From the NCBI RefSeq assembly GCF_021283305.1, contig NZ_JAJSOK010000014.1, forward strand, positions 1 to 64,000: a stretch of DNA of 64,000 nucleotides. Reading direction: 5' to 3'. The notes under the pieces were generated by a model. The model made no database searches, had not been told where the DNA came from, and saw nothing but the letters and a program-made list of their open reading frames with translations. The translations under genes were made by a program, and so were the position numbers. Below, in pieces: positions 43,482 to 52,313 of this stretch (within the stretch, counting starts at the first letter, position 1; each line of letters opens with the position of its first letter). The DNA is from Pseudonocardia kujensis (lineage in GTDB: Bacteria; Actinomycetota; Actinomycetes; Mycobacteriales; Pseudonocardiaceae).

Positions 43482-43822
43482 CGCACCGGGCGCCGCCGCG
43501 GCACCCGCGGCCCGGCCCGGCCCGCCCCGGACCGGACCGTGCCCCGCCGGGCACCACCGGGCGCGGGCGCGGGCGCGGCGAGGCACGCGACGTGGTCGGT
43601 CGACCACGAGTCCCGGCACCGCTCGAGCCCCCTCCGGTCGGGCCGTTGCGGTGTCCCCCGCCAGCCGCACCCGCACGCCGGGACGAACGCGGTGAACGTG
43701 CCGGGGGCGCAGCGGGTCACGTCGGTCCAGTTGTCGGACAACGCACCGTTGCGGTAGCGACCGGCGACGAAACCCTCGTGCTGGTCGGTCGCCCCGCCTG
43801 CTCCGAGCCCGATGGACGGCAT
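43442..43822 (-). CDS. Hypothetical protein with conserved Cys/Trp-rich core
   Basis: 126 aa. The core GFVAGRYRNGALSDNWTDVT, RCAPGTFTAFVPACGCGWRG and ERCRDSWSTDHVA looks like a small actinobacterial protein type with CGCGW and W-x-H motifs that I have seen annotated only as hypothetical. The C-terminal 40 residues are proline- and arginine-rich and overlap the 3' end of the ClC gene on the opposite strand. ATG at 43822 is the only sensible start. The Cys pair suggests metal or redox chemistry, which is speculation. Confidence 0.5.
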   Translation of the reverse strand: MPSIGLGAGGATDQHEGFVAGRYRNGALSDNWTDVTRCAPGTFTAFVPACGCGWRGTPQRPDRRGLERCRDSWSTDHVACLAAPAPAPGGARRGTVRSGAGRAGPRVPRRRPVRYGTAGVEDPARP

Positions 43823-43942
43823 CCGAACATGGTGCGACGGATCCGTGACCGGGACGAGGGGCCGGAAGACTCTTCACGGCACCGCAAGGTCCCGTCGGCA
43901 CGCCGCGGGCCGGCTCGGACGCGTTGCCGGACACCGCGACCC

Positions 43943-45538
43943 TCACCCCAGCGTCGTCTCCGCGGCGCCGGAGGGCTCCGGGTCCGGGAGCCGCCGCATC
44001 CGCAGGGAGTTGGCGAGGCCGACCGCGGCGGCGAGCAGCGGCACGAGCAGGCCGACCTGCAGGGCGAACGGGCGGGCCTCGGTGTTGATCCGGATGATCT
44101 CCGACCGGATCTCCTCGGGCTGGCCGACGAGCAGCCCTGCGAGCTTGGTGTTGCTCATCAGCTCGGCGTCCTCCTCCAGCACCTGGGCGACCTGCTGCTT
44201 CTCGGCCGGTGGCAGCACCGTGCTCGCGTCCGTCTCCGCCGTGAACGTGGCGGCGAGGGCGGCGAGCATGATCGCGCCGGCGAAGGCGAGGCCGAAGGAG
44301 AGGCCGAACGACCCGGCCGCCGAGTTGACCCCGGCCGCCTCGCTGACCCGTTCCTCCGGGACCGGGGAGAGCGTGTAGTTGTTCAGCTGCGAGACCAGCA
44401 GGCCGAGCCCCGCGCCGGCGATCGCGAGCGGACCGATGAGCACCCACCCCGTCCCGGCGCGCGGGACCAGCGGCAGCAGGATCACGATCCCGATCACCAC
44501 GAGCGCGAACCCCACGCCGACGACCGTGCTCGGCCGCCGGTGCCCGCTCCGCCTCCCCGCCAGCAGGGCCAGCCCGAACATGCTGAGCGACAACGGCGCG
44601 ATCGTCAGGCCGGCCTGCATCGCATTGTACTCGAGCACCATCTGCAGGAAGATCGGGAGCACGATCATGACGCCGCCCAGCGCGACCTGCTGCAGCAGCT
44701 GCTGGGACACGCCGACCCGGAAGTGCGCCGAGGTGAACAGCGCCGGGTCCAGGAGGGCCGGCTCCGCGCGGCGCGCCCGCCGGCGCAGCCAGAACACCAG
44801 GCCCACCAGGCCGGCGACGCCGATCGCCAGGACCAGGCCGACCCGCTCGCCGCCCTCCTGCCACACCAGGATGCCGAGGACGAGCGCACCCATTCCGACG
44901 ACCGAGAGCACCGCACCGACGACGTCGACGCCCCGGGGACCGGTGTAGGGGACGTCGCGCACGAGCTTCGCCCCGCCCAGCACCACCGCGATCACGACGA
45001 CCTCGAGCACGAACCCGACCCGCCAGGACAGGAAGGTCGTGATGAAACCGCCGAGCAGCGGGCCCACGGCGGCGGCGATCGCCGCCGCGGCACCCACCAG
45101 GGCGTAGACCTTCTTGCGCGCCGCCCCGTCGAAGTTGCCGTGGATCAGCGACTGCATGGCGGGCAGCAGCAGCGACGCGCCGATCCCGCCGATCACCGCC
45201 CAGAACACGATGACCGCCGTGAGGCCCTGCGCCAGCGCCATGGCGGCCGCGCCCACGGCGTAGCCGAGCAGGCCGAGCACGTAGGCGCGCTTGCGCCCGA
45301 CGAGGTCGCCGACCTTGCCGCCGATCAGGATGAACGCGGCGGAGACGAGCGCCTCGAGCGCGATGGCGGACTGCACCCCGCTGACGGTCGTGCCCAGGTC
45401 GTGCACCACCGCGGAGATCGACACGTTCATCAGCGAGGTGTCGACCACCAGCACGAACATCGCCATCGCGAGGAGGAGCCCGAGAACCCGGCTCTGGCTC
45501 CCGTTCGGCACGGGCGCGGCGGCCCCGTCGGTACTCAC
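43943..45538 (-). CDS. MFS drug exporter, DHA2 (EmrB/QacA) family
   Basis: 531 aa, 14 hydrophobic helices as expected of DHA2. Marks are VVDTSLMNVSISAVVHDLG in TM1 (the acidic D of motif D1), GGKVGDLVGRKRAYVLGL (motif A) and AAVGPLLGGFITTFLSWR (motif C). It exports hydrophobic or cationic compounds by proton antiport. An unusual extracellular loop before the last helix (TDASTVLPPAEKQQVAQVLE...) is present, as in many actinobacterial members. GTG at 45538. It follows two small membrane proteins on the same strand, 21 bp after the SHOCT gene. Confidence 0.92.
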   Translation of the reverse strand: MSTDGAAAPVPNGSQSRVLGLLLAMAMFVLVVDTSLMNVSISAVVHDLGTTVSGVQSAIALEALVSAAFILIGGKVGDLVGRKRAYVLGLLGYAVGAAAMALAQGLTAVIVFWAVIGGIGASLLLPAMQSLIHGNFDGAARKKVYALVGAAAAIAAAVGPLLGGFITTFLSWRVGFVLEVVVIAVVLGGAKLVRDVPYTGPRGVDVVGAVLSVVGMGALVLGILVWQEGGERVGLVLAIGVAGLVGLVFWLRRRARRAEPALLDPALFTSAHFRVGVSQQLLQQVALGGVMIVLPIFLQMVLEYNAMQAGLTIAPLSLSMFGLALLAGRRSGHRRPSTVVGVGFALVVIGIVILLPLVPRAGTGWVLIGPLAIAGAGLGLLVSQLNNYTLSPVPEERVSEAAGVNSAAGSFGLSFGLAFAGAIMLAALAATFTAETDASTVLPPAEKQQVAQVLEEDAELMSNTKLAGLLVGQPEEIRSEIIRINTEARPFALQVGLLVPLLAAAVGLANSLRMRRLPDPEPSGAAETTLG

Positions 45539-45559
45539 CCGTCCCCGCTCCGGCGCCGG

Positions 45560-45991
45560 TCAGGCCGGCTCGCCGACCGCGCGGCCGAGCGCCTTGGCCT
45601 TCAGGGACTCGTACTCCTCCGGGGTGATCGCGCCCTGGTCGAGCAGGCGCTTCGCCTCGGAGATCTGGGCCGTGGGTCCGCCGGTGTCGCCGTTCACGGC
45701 GGCGATCCGGCGCACGTCGTGCTCGTAGGCCTTGCGGGCCGCCGCGGCGTCCGCCTGCCTCCGCTCGCCCATCTTCCGGCCCTCGGCGATCAGGTACACC
45801 AGCGAGCCCACGATCGGCAGGATGATGATCACCACCGTCCAGCCGGCCTTACCCCAACCTCCGATGTCGTCGCGCCGGAAGATGTCACCGAAGATCACGA
45901 ACAGCAGCCAGAACCACACGACGAAGCCGAAGAACACCAGCATCGTCCAGAACAGGTCCAGCAGCGGGTAGCCACTTTGTGCGAGCAACAT
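45560..45991 (-). CDS. PLDc_N/SHOCT domain membrane protein
   Basis: 143 aa. Two hydrophobic helices (FWTMLVFFGFVVWFWLLFVI and TVVIIILPIVGSLVYLIAEG) form the PLDc_N-type N-terminus. A C-terminal SHOCT motif follows (SEAKRLLDQGAITPEEYESL). Such proteins are small membrane factors of unknown function, often beside transporters or stress genes. Start: ATG at 45991 with GAGAAGGGG upstream, in preference to TTG at 45997. It lies in the same-strand group DUF7144 - SHOCT - exporter. Confidence 0.85.
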   Translation of the reverse strand: MLLAQSGYPLLDLFWTMLVFFGFVVWFWLLFVIFGDIFRRDDIGGWGKAGWTVVIIILPIVGSLVYLIAEGRKMGERRQADAAAARKAYEHDVRRIAAVNGDTGGPTAQISEAKRLLDQGAITPEEYESLKAKALGRAVGEPA

Positions 45992-46067
45992 GTCCAACCC
46001 CTTCTCTCGGGTGTGCCGGTCCGCCCGTCGGGCGTGCCGTGTGCGGGGCCGGAGCCGGTCCGGGCCG

Positions 46068-46502
46068 TCAGGCCTTCTCGGCCCGGTACGGGACGAGCGC
46101 CCAGATCACGATCAGGTTGAGCGCGATGAGCATCAGGCCCCAGATCGGGAAGTGCGGCAGGAACGCGAAGTGCGCCACGATGTTCAGCGCGGCGGCCGTG
46201 ATGCCCAGGGCACGCGCCCAGCTCGCGCCCCGCAGCACCCCGAAGCCCGCCACGCCGAGCAGCACGGCCAGCACCAGATGGATCCAGCCCCACGTGCCGA
46301 CGTCGAGCGCGTAGGTGTACTGCGGCGTCCGCACCACGACCTCGCTCTGGGCGATCGACACGATGCCGGTGAGGATGCCGACGGCCCCGCCCAGCAGCAT
46401 CAGGATGGCGGCGTACAGGGCGAAGGTCGTGGTGAACTCCGCCCTGCCGCCGGGCGTCGCCGCTCCACCGGACTCGGCCGGGCGTGTGGCGTCCGTACTC
46501 AT
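46068..46502 (-). CDS. DUF7144 family four-helix membrane protein
   Basis: 144 aa with four hydrophobic helices after a 25-residue N-terminal tail. The pattern FALYAAILMLLGGAVGILTG, YALDVGTWGWIHLVLAVLLG and PIWGLMLIALNLIVIWALVPYR is the common actinobacterial DUF7144 family, function unknown. Start: ATG at 46502 with GGGAG upstream; the long open frame upstream (to 47507) is antisense to the glycosidase. It is the first gene of its operon and divergent from the GH63-like gene across 147 bp. Confidence 0.88.
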   Translation of the reverse strand: MSTDATRPAESGGAATPGGRAEFTTTFALYAAILMLLGGAVGILTGIVSIAQSEVVVRTPQYTYALDVGTWGWIHLVLAVLLGVAGFGVLRGASWARALGITAAALNIVAHFAFLPHFPIWGLMLIALNLIVIWALVPYRAEKA

Positions 46503-46649
46503 CGTGGACTCCCTTCGGCGGACCCGATCTCCGACAGCAGGTTGACCTTTCGTCCTGCCTCCGGCCCCATCCGCGACGGGTGAATCCGCGCCGCCCGAGC
46601 CCCCGCAGACTCCGCTCCGGGTGGACGACGGCGACGGAGGAGGCGCGCG

Positions 46650-49343
46650 GTGGGCGCGGAGAGCGAGCGGGTGCAGGGGTTCGACAGCCTCGACGACGGA
46701 CTGCGGACGGGAGATCCCTGGTACCGCTGGGGCCCGTACCTCAGCGAGCGGCAGTGGGGCACGGTCCGCGAGGACTACAGCCCCGACGGCGAGGCGTGGA
46801 CCTACCTGCCGCACGACCGCGCCCGGTCCCAGGCCTACCGGTGGGGCGAGGACGGTCTGGCCGGCTTCTCCGACGTCGAGCAGCGGCTCTGCCTCGGCCT
46901 GGCGCTGTGGAACGGGCAGGACCCGATCCTCAAGGAGCGGATCTTCGGGCTCACCGGGCCGCAGGGGAACCACGGCGAGGACGCCAAGGAGTACTGGTGG
47001 TACCTCGACGCCGTCCCGTCGCACGCCTGGAACCGCTGGCGGTACCACTACCCGCAGCGGGCCTTCCCGTACGAGGACCTGGTGGCGACCAACGGCTCCC
47101 GCGGCCGCAGCGACCCGGAGTACGAGCTGCTCGACACCGGTGCCTTCGACGACGACCGGTACTGGGTGGTCGAGGTGCACTACGCCAAGGCGGACCCGGA
47201 CGACCTGCTGGTCACCGTCGAGGTCACGAACGCCGGTCCCGAGCAGGCCGAGCTCCACGTCCTGCCGACGCTCTGGTTCCGCAACACCTGGTCGTGGGAC
47301 CCGGACGCCACGGCGCCGGTCCTGCGCGCGACCGGCCCGGCGGCGGTCGCGGTGCCGCACCCCTTCCTCGGCGACCTGGAGCTCGTCGCGGCCTCGGGTC
47401 CCGACGGCGCCGCGCCGGAGTTGTTGTTCTGCGACAACGAGACCAACCTGCAGCGCCTCTACGGCCGACCGGGACCGCGGTACCCGAAGGACGGGATCAA
47501 CGACCACGTCGTCGACGGCACGGACACCGTGAACCCGGACGGCACCGGGACCAAGTGCGCCGTCCGGTACCGGGTGACGGTCGACCCCGGCGCGACCGTG
47601 GAGCTGCGGCTGCGCCTGCGACCCGCGGACCGGCCGGGCGACCTGGGCGAGGACTTCGCCCGGGTCCGCGACCGACGGCGCGCGGAGGCGGACGAGTTCT
47701 ACGAGGAGCTCACGCCCTCGGCGGCCTCCGCGGACGAGGCGAACGTGATGCGCCAGGCCTTCGCCGGGCTGCTGTGGAGCAAGCAGTTCTACTACTACGA
47801 CGTCGCCCGCTGGCTCGACGGCGACCCGGGCCAGCCGCGGCCGCCCGCGTCACGGGAGCACGGACGCAACGCCCGGTGGCGGACCTTCAACTCCTTCGAC
47901 GTGATGTCGATGCCGGACAAGTGGGAGTACCCGTGGTTCGCCTCCTGGGACCTCGCCTTCCACTGCGTCGCGCTCGCGCACGTCGACCCGGCCTTCGCCA
48001 AGTACCAGCTGCTGCTGGTGTGCCGCGAGTGGTTCCAGCACCCGAACGGTGCCCTGCCCGCCTACGAGTGGGACTTCGGCGACGTCAACCCGCCGGTGCA
48101 GGCCTGGGCCGCGCTCGAGGTGTTCGCCCTCGACGGCGCCCGCGACGTCGAGTTCCTCTCCCGGGTCTTCGACAAGCTCCTGCTCAACTTCACCTGGTGG
48201 GTCAACCTGGAGGACTCGGACGGCTCGAACGTCTTCGAGGGCGGCTTCCTCGGCCTGGACAACATCGGCCCGATCGACCGCTCGCACCTGCCGCCGGGCT
48301 ACCTGCTCGAGCAGTCCGACGCGACCGGCTGGATGGCCTCGTACGCGCTGGCCATGGGCGCCATCGCCGCCGTGCTGCGCAACGCCGGCCGGCCCGCGAA
48401 CGATCTGGTGCGCAAGTTCCTCGAGCACATCGCCGCCATTCGCACCGCGGTCGAGTCGGAGGGGCTCTGGGACCCGGAGACCGGGCTCTTCGCCGATCGG
48501 CTCGTGGCCCCCGACGGCACCGCCGTGCCCGTGGCGGTGCGCTCGATGGTCGGCGTGATCCCGATGCTCGCCGCCGGGGTCGCCGACGAGACGACCCTGC
48601 GGCGGGCGGCGGCCGGGGGCAAGAACGTCGCCGCCCTGTTCGGGCGGAACGGCCTCGAGGACGAGGACGGGCTCGCCGCACGCGGGCTGCTGCGCGGCGG
48701 CCCCGGGGACCGCCAGCTGCTGCTCGGCGTGGTCGGCGTCGAGAAGCTCGACCGGCTCCTCGCCCAGCTGTTCGACCCGGCCGAGTTCCTCTCGCCCCAC
48801 GGGCTGCGGTCGGTCTCGGCCTACCACCGCGACCATCCGTACGTGCTCGACGCGCCCGGCCTGCACGCCGAGATCGACTACGAGCCGGCCGAGTCGACAG
48901 TCGCGATGTTCGGCGGCAACTCCAACTGGCGCGGGCCCGTCTGGTTCCCGGTCAACCACCTCGTGGTGAACTCGCTCGAGCGCTACCACCGCTTCTTCGG
49001 CGACGACCACACCGTCGAGTACCCGACCGGGTCCGGGAAGCGGCTGCGGCTCGACGAGGTCGTGGCGGACCTGTGGGAGCGGCTGGTGTCGTTGTTCCTG
49101 GTCGGCGACCACGGCCGCAGGCCCTGTTTCGGCGGGGTCGAGCGGCTGCAGCGCGATCCCCGGTGGAAGGACAACCTGCTCTTCAACGAGTACTTCCACG
49201 GCGACGACGGCGCGGGGCTGGGAGCGTCGCACCAGACCGGCTGGACCGGTCTGGTCGCGGACGTGATCCGCCGCCGGCACGGCGCGGTCGACCCCGTCGG
49301 GGACGTGCTGCGCAGGCTGCGTGAGCAGGAGCCCGAGCGGTGA
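46650..49343 (+). CDS. GH63-like (MGH1-type) glycoside hydrolase
   Basis: 897 aa, the long 'glucosidase' family of the GH-G clan. An N-terminal beta-sandwich (to about residue 330) precedes an (alpha/alpha)6 barrel. The barrel carries [20 protein letters not shown], whose Asp is the probable general acid, [20 protein letters not shown], and near the end [18 protein letters not shown]. It probably releases glucose or mannose from a small alpha-glucoside or mannosylglycerate-type solute; the exact sugar cannot be told. GTG at 46650 follows GGAGGAGG. Its stop overlaps the glgX start (GTGA). No signal peptide, so cytosolic. Confidence 0.85.
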   Translation: MGAESERVQGFDSLDDGLRTGDPWYRWGPYLSERQWGTVREDYSPDGEAWTYLPHDRARSQAYRWGEDGLAGFSDVEQRLCLGLALWNGQDPILKERIFGLTGPQGNHGEDAKEYWWYLDAVPSHAWNRWRYHYPQRAFPYEDLVATNGSRGRSDPEYELLDTGAFDDDRYWVVEVHYAKADPDDLLVTVEVTNAGPEQAELHVLPTLWFRNTWSWDPDATAPVLRATGPAAVAVPHPFLGDLELVAASGPDGAAPELLFCDNETNLQRLYGRPGPRYPKDGINDHVVDGTDTVNPDGTGTKCAVRYRVTVDPGATVELRLRLRPADRPGDLGEDFARVRDRRRAEADEFYEELTPSAASADEANVMRQAFAGLLWSKQFYYYDVARWLDGDPGQPRPPASREHGRNARWRTFNSFDVMSMPDKWEYPWFASWDLAFHCVALAHVDPAFAKYQLLLVCREWFQHPNGALPAYEWDFGDVNPPVQAWAALEVFALDGARDVEFLSRVFDKLLLNFTWWVNLEDSDGSNVFEGGFLGLDNIGPIDRSHLPPGYLLEQSDATGWMASYALAMGAIAAVLRNAGRPANDLVRKFLEHIAAIRTAVESEGLWDPETGLFADRLVAPDGTAVPVAVRSMVGVIPMLAAGVADETTLRRAAAGGKNVAALFGRNGLEDEDGLAARGLLRGGPGDRQLLLGVVGVEKLDRLLAQLFDPAEFLSPHGLRSVSAYHRDHPYVLDAPGLHAEIDYEPAESTVAMFGGNSNWRGPVWFPVNHLVVNSLERYHRFFGDDHTVEYPTGSGKRLRLDEVVADLWERLVSLFLVGDHGRRPCFGGVERLQRDPRWKDNLLFNEYFHGDDGAGLGASHQTGWTGLVADVIRRRHGAVDPVGDVLRRLREQEPER

Positions 49344-51469
49344 GCGCGCCGGTGCGGGTGCTGCCCGGCGCCGTCGCCCCGCTGGGGGCGACCGTGCGCG
49401 CGGGCGGCACGAACTTCGCCGTGGCCTCGCGGGCGGACGCGGTCGAGCTCTGCCTCTTCGACGGGCCGGACGAGGTCCGGCTCGAGCTGCCGGAGTACGA
49501 CGCCGGGATCTGGCACGGTTTCGTGCCGGGCGCCGGGCCCGGGCGGGCCTACGGCTACCGCGCCCACGGGCCCTACGAGCCCGCCCGCGGCCTGCTCTAC
49601 ATCCCGGCCAAGCTCCTGCTCGACCCGTACGCGCGGGCGGTGGCAGGTGGGGTCCGGTTCGGCCCGGAGGTGCTCGGGCACGACCCGGACGACCCCGGGA
49701 GGCCGAGCACGCTGGACTCGGCGGCGCACGTGCCGCGCAGCCTGGTCGTCGGCCCGCCGCCGACGCTGTCCGAACCGGCGCCGCGCCACTCCTACGCCGA
49801 CACCGTGGTCTACGAGATCCACGTCAAGGGGTTCACCGCGGCGCACCCCGGCGTGCCGCCCGAACTGCGCGGCACCTACGCCGGGCTGGGGCACGACGCC
49901 GCCGTGGCCCACCTCGTCGGGCTGGGCGTGACCACCGTCGAGCTGCTCCCGGTGCACCACCACGTGTCCGAGGCGTTCCTCCCCGAGCGGGGCCTCACGA
50001 ACTACTGGGGCTACAACACGATCGGCTACCTCGCCCCGCACCCCGGCTACTCCGCTGAGGTGCGGCGCGGACGGCCGGGCGGGGAGGTCGCGGAGTTCCG
50101 GGCGATGGTCGACGCCCTGCACCGGGCGGGCCTGGAGGTCGTGCTCGACGTCGTCTTCAACCACACCGGCGAGGGCGACCCGCACGGGCCCACGCTGTGC
50201 CACCGCGGCCTCGACAACGCCGGCTACTACCGGCTCGACCCCGCCGACCCGAGCCGCTACCTCGACACCACCGGCTGCGGCAACTCCCTGAACACGGCGG
50301 ACCCGTTCACGCTGCAGCTGGTCATGGACTCGCTGCGGTACTGGCTGACCGTGATGGGTGTCGACGGCTTCCGCTTCGACCTGGCCCCCACCCTCGCCCG
50401 CGACGACGGCGGGTTCGACCGCCTCGCCGCGTTCTTCGACCTCGTCTCGCAGGACCCGGTGGTGTCGCGGGCGAAGCTGATCGCCGAGCCGTGGGACGTC
50501 GGGCGGGCGGACAGCTACGACCTCGGCCGCTTCCCGCCGCTGTGGCGGGAGTGGAACGGCCGCTACCGCGACACGGTCCGCGACTTCTGGCGCAGCCACG
50601 ACGGCCTGCTCGGCGAGTTCGCGACCCGCTTCGCAGGCTCCGCCGACCTCTACGGCGGCCGCGGCCGGCGGCCGACCGCCTCGGTCAACTTCGTCACCGC
50701 GCACGACGGGTTCACCCTCGCCGACCTGGTCGCCTACGACCGCAAGCACAACGAGGCCAACGGCGACGACAACCGGGACGGGACGGACGACAACCGGTCG
50801 TGGAACTGCGGCGTCGAAGGGCCGACCGACGATCCCGAGGTACGGGCTCTGCGGGGCCGGCAGCAGCGGGCCCTGCTCACCACGCTGCTGCTCTCGTTCG
50901 GCGTCCCGATGCTGCTGGGCGGGGACGAGCTCGGCCGCACCCAGCGGGGCAACAACAACGCCTACTGCCAGGACGACGAGCTGACCTGGTTCGACTGGGC
51001 GCACGTCGACGAGGAGCTGCTCGCCTTCACCCGCACGCTGATCGCCCTGCGGCGGCAGCATCCGGTGTTCCGGCGCCGGCGCTTCCTCTCCGGTGTCGAC
51101 TGGCGGAACCTGCGCTGGTACACCCCGGCCGGCACGATCGTCACGGGTGCCGAGTGGGCCGACCCGGCCGCCCGCAGCGTCGCGACCTACCTCGACGGCG
51201 GGGACGCCCCCGACCGGGACGCCGAGGGCCGCGAGCTGCTCGACGACGACTTCCTCGTCCTGGTCAACGCGTGGTGGGAGCCCGTGCGGTTCACCGTGCC
51301 GGCCCTCCGCGAAGGCCAGGTCTGGGCGCCCGAGATCGACACGTTCGCCCCCGGCGAGCTCGCGGCGCACGGCAAGCCGGGGGCGGGCGACGTCGTGCGG
51401 GTGCGGCCGCGCTCGGTCGTCGTGCTGCGGGCCTCCTCGGACGGTCCGCCGCCGGATCGACCTGAGTAA
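49340..51469 (+). CDS. glgX: Glycogen debranching enzyme GlgX (GH13)
   Basis: 709 aa. CBM48-type N-terminal module (residues about 10-110), then the GH13_11 barrel with the nucleophile Asp in DGFRFDLAPTLA, the general acid Glu in KLIAEPWDVG and the stabilising Asp in TAHDGFTLAD. The GlgX-specific GWGYNT-like NYWGYNTIGYLAPH and NGDDNRDGTDDNRSWNCG are present. It cleaves alpha-1,6 branches of phosphorylase-limit glycogen. GTG start coupled to the GH63-like gene, so glycogen breakdown and a second glucosidase are co-expressed. Confidence 0.94.
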   Translation: MSAPVRVLPGAVAPLGATVRAGGTNFAVASRADAVELCLFDGPDEVRLELPEYDAGIWHGFVPGAGPGRAYGYRAHGPYEPARGLLYIPAKLLLDPYARAVAGGVRFGPEVLGHDPDDPGRPSTLDSAAHVPRSLVVGPPPTLSEPAPRHSYADTVVYEIHVKGFTAAHPGVPPELRGTYAGLGHDAAVAHLVGLGVTTVELLPVHHHVSEAFLPERGLTNYWGYNTIGYLAPHPGYSAEVRRGRPGGEVAEFRAMVDALHRAGLEVVLDVVFNHTGEGDPHGPTLCHRGLDNAGYYRLDPADPSRYLDTTGCGNSLNTADPFTLQLVMDSLRYWLTVMGVDGFRFDLAPTLARDDGGFDRLAAFFDLVSQDPVVSRAKLIAEPWDVGRADSYDLGRFPPLWREWNGRYRDTVRDFWRSHDGLLGEFATRFAGSADLYGGRGRRPTASVNFVTAHDGFTLADLVAYDRKHNEANGDDNRDGTDDNRSWNCGVEGPTDDPEVRALRGRQQRALLTTLLLSFGVPMLLGGDELGRTQRGNNNAYCQDDELTWFDWAHVDEELLAFTRTLIALRRQHPVFRRRRFLSGVDWRNLRWYTPAGTIVTGAEWADPAARSVATYLDGGDAPDRDAEGRELLDDDFLVLVNAWWEPVRFTVPALREGQVWAPEIDTFAPGELAAHGKPGAGDVVRVRPRSVVVLRASSDGPPPDRPE

Positions 51470-51500
51470 CCCCGCGGAGATCCGCTGCGACCATGGCCGC

Positions 51501-52304
51501 ATGACGGTCCTCGAACGCGTCCGTTCGGCCGACGGCACCGAGATCGCCCTCGAGCAGGTGACCGACGGACCCCGCCGGCTGCTGCTGGTCCCGGGCGGCC
51601 CCGCGGGCCGGGGGCGCTGGGCCCGCACCGCGGCCCTGCTCGACGGCCAGTACGCCTGCTGGCTGATGGACCGGCGCGGCAAGGGCGACTCCGGCGACAC
51701 CCTGCCCTACGCGTTCGCCCGGGAGTTCGAGGACGTCCGGGCCGCGGCCGGGCGCCTGGCGAGCCTGGGCCCGTTGAGCGTGGGCGCGAACTCCAGCGGC
51801 GCCTCCGTGGTCCTCGGTGCCGCGGCGGCCGGCGGCCTGCCGGCCGCCGAGCTGTTCCTCTACGAGCCGCCGTGGCCGGTCGACGGCCCGCTGACGCCGC
51901 CGGCGACGATCGACGCCCTCGACGTGATGATCACCGACGGCGACCGCGCCGGCGCGGTCGCGCGAGCCCTCACCGAGGTCGTCGGCGTCCCGGCCGACGC
52001 CGTGGCCGGCATGCGCGTCCTGCCCACCTGGCCCGAACGGGTCGCCCTGGTGCACACCTGGACCCGCGAGATGCGGGAGGTCGACCGACTCCCGCGGATC
52101 GACGCCCTGGCCGGTGTCGACGTGCCCGTGCTCCTCCTGCTGGGCGACCGCAGCCCCGGCCCCCTGCGGCGGGCCACGACGGCGATCGCCGCCGCGCTCC
52201 CGCGCGCGACGGTCGTCGGCCTGGCGGGGCAGGGCCACGGCGCGCTCGACGAAGCACCCGCGGTCGTCGCCGAGGCCCTGCTCGCCCGGGTCGCGCCGCG
52301 CTGA
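51501..52304 (+). CDS. Alpha/beta hydrolase
   Basis: 267 aa. The fold is visible from LLLVPGGPAGRGRW (oxyanion loop) and CWLMDRRGKGDSG. The nucleophile-elbow region reads VGANSSGASVVLG, with Ser in a G-x-N-S-S-G setting. The catalytic acid is likely in LLLLGDRSPG and the His in AGQGHGALDEAP. Substrate unknown. ATG at 51501 was chosen because the first residues (MTVLERVRSADGTEIALEQV) form the usual opening strand. It lies 31 bp after glgX and ends 9 bp from the convergent ppdK stop. Confidence 0.85.
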   Translation: MTVLERVRSADGTEIALEQVTDGPRRLLLVPGGPAGRGRWARTAALLDGQYACWLMDRRGKGDSGDTLPYAFAREFEDVRAAAGRLASLGPLSVGANSSGASVVLGAAAAGGLPAAELFLYEPPWPVDGPLTPPATIDALDVMITDGDRAGAVARALTEVVGVPADAVAGMRVLPTWPERVALVHTWTREMREVDRLPRIDALAGVDVPVLLLLGDRSPGPLRRATTAIAAALPRATVVGLAGQGHGALDEAPAVVAEALLARVAPR

Positions 52305-52313
52305 CCGCCCCCC

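Noticed and set aside
41765-46120. Plus-strand open frame of 1451 codons
   Set aside because: It is a shadow of the ClC gene in another frame and of the minus-strand exporter and membrane genes. Its composition is Arg/Pro/Gly/His-rich with no domain.
46484-49324. Plus-strand frame of 946 codons over the GH63-like gene
   Set aside because: Arg/Pro-rich shadow. The frame starting at 46650 contains the glycosidase motifs and ends in the coupled overlap with glgX.
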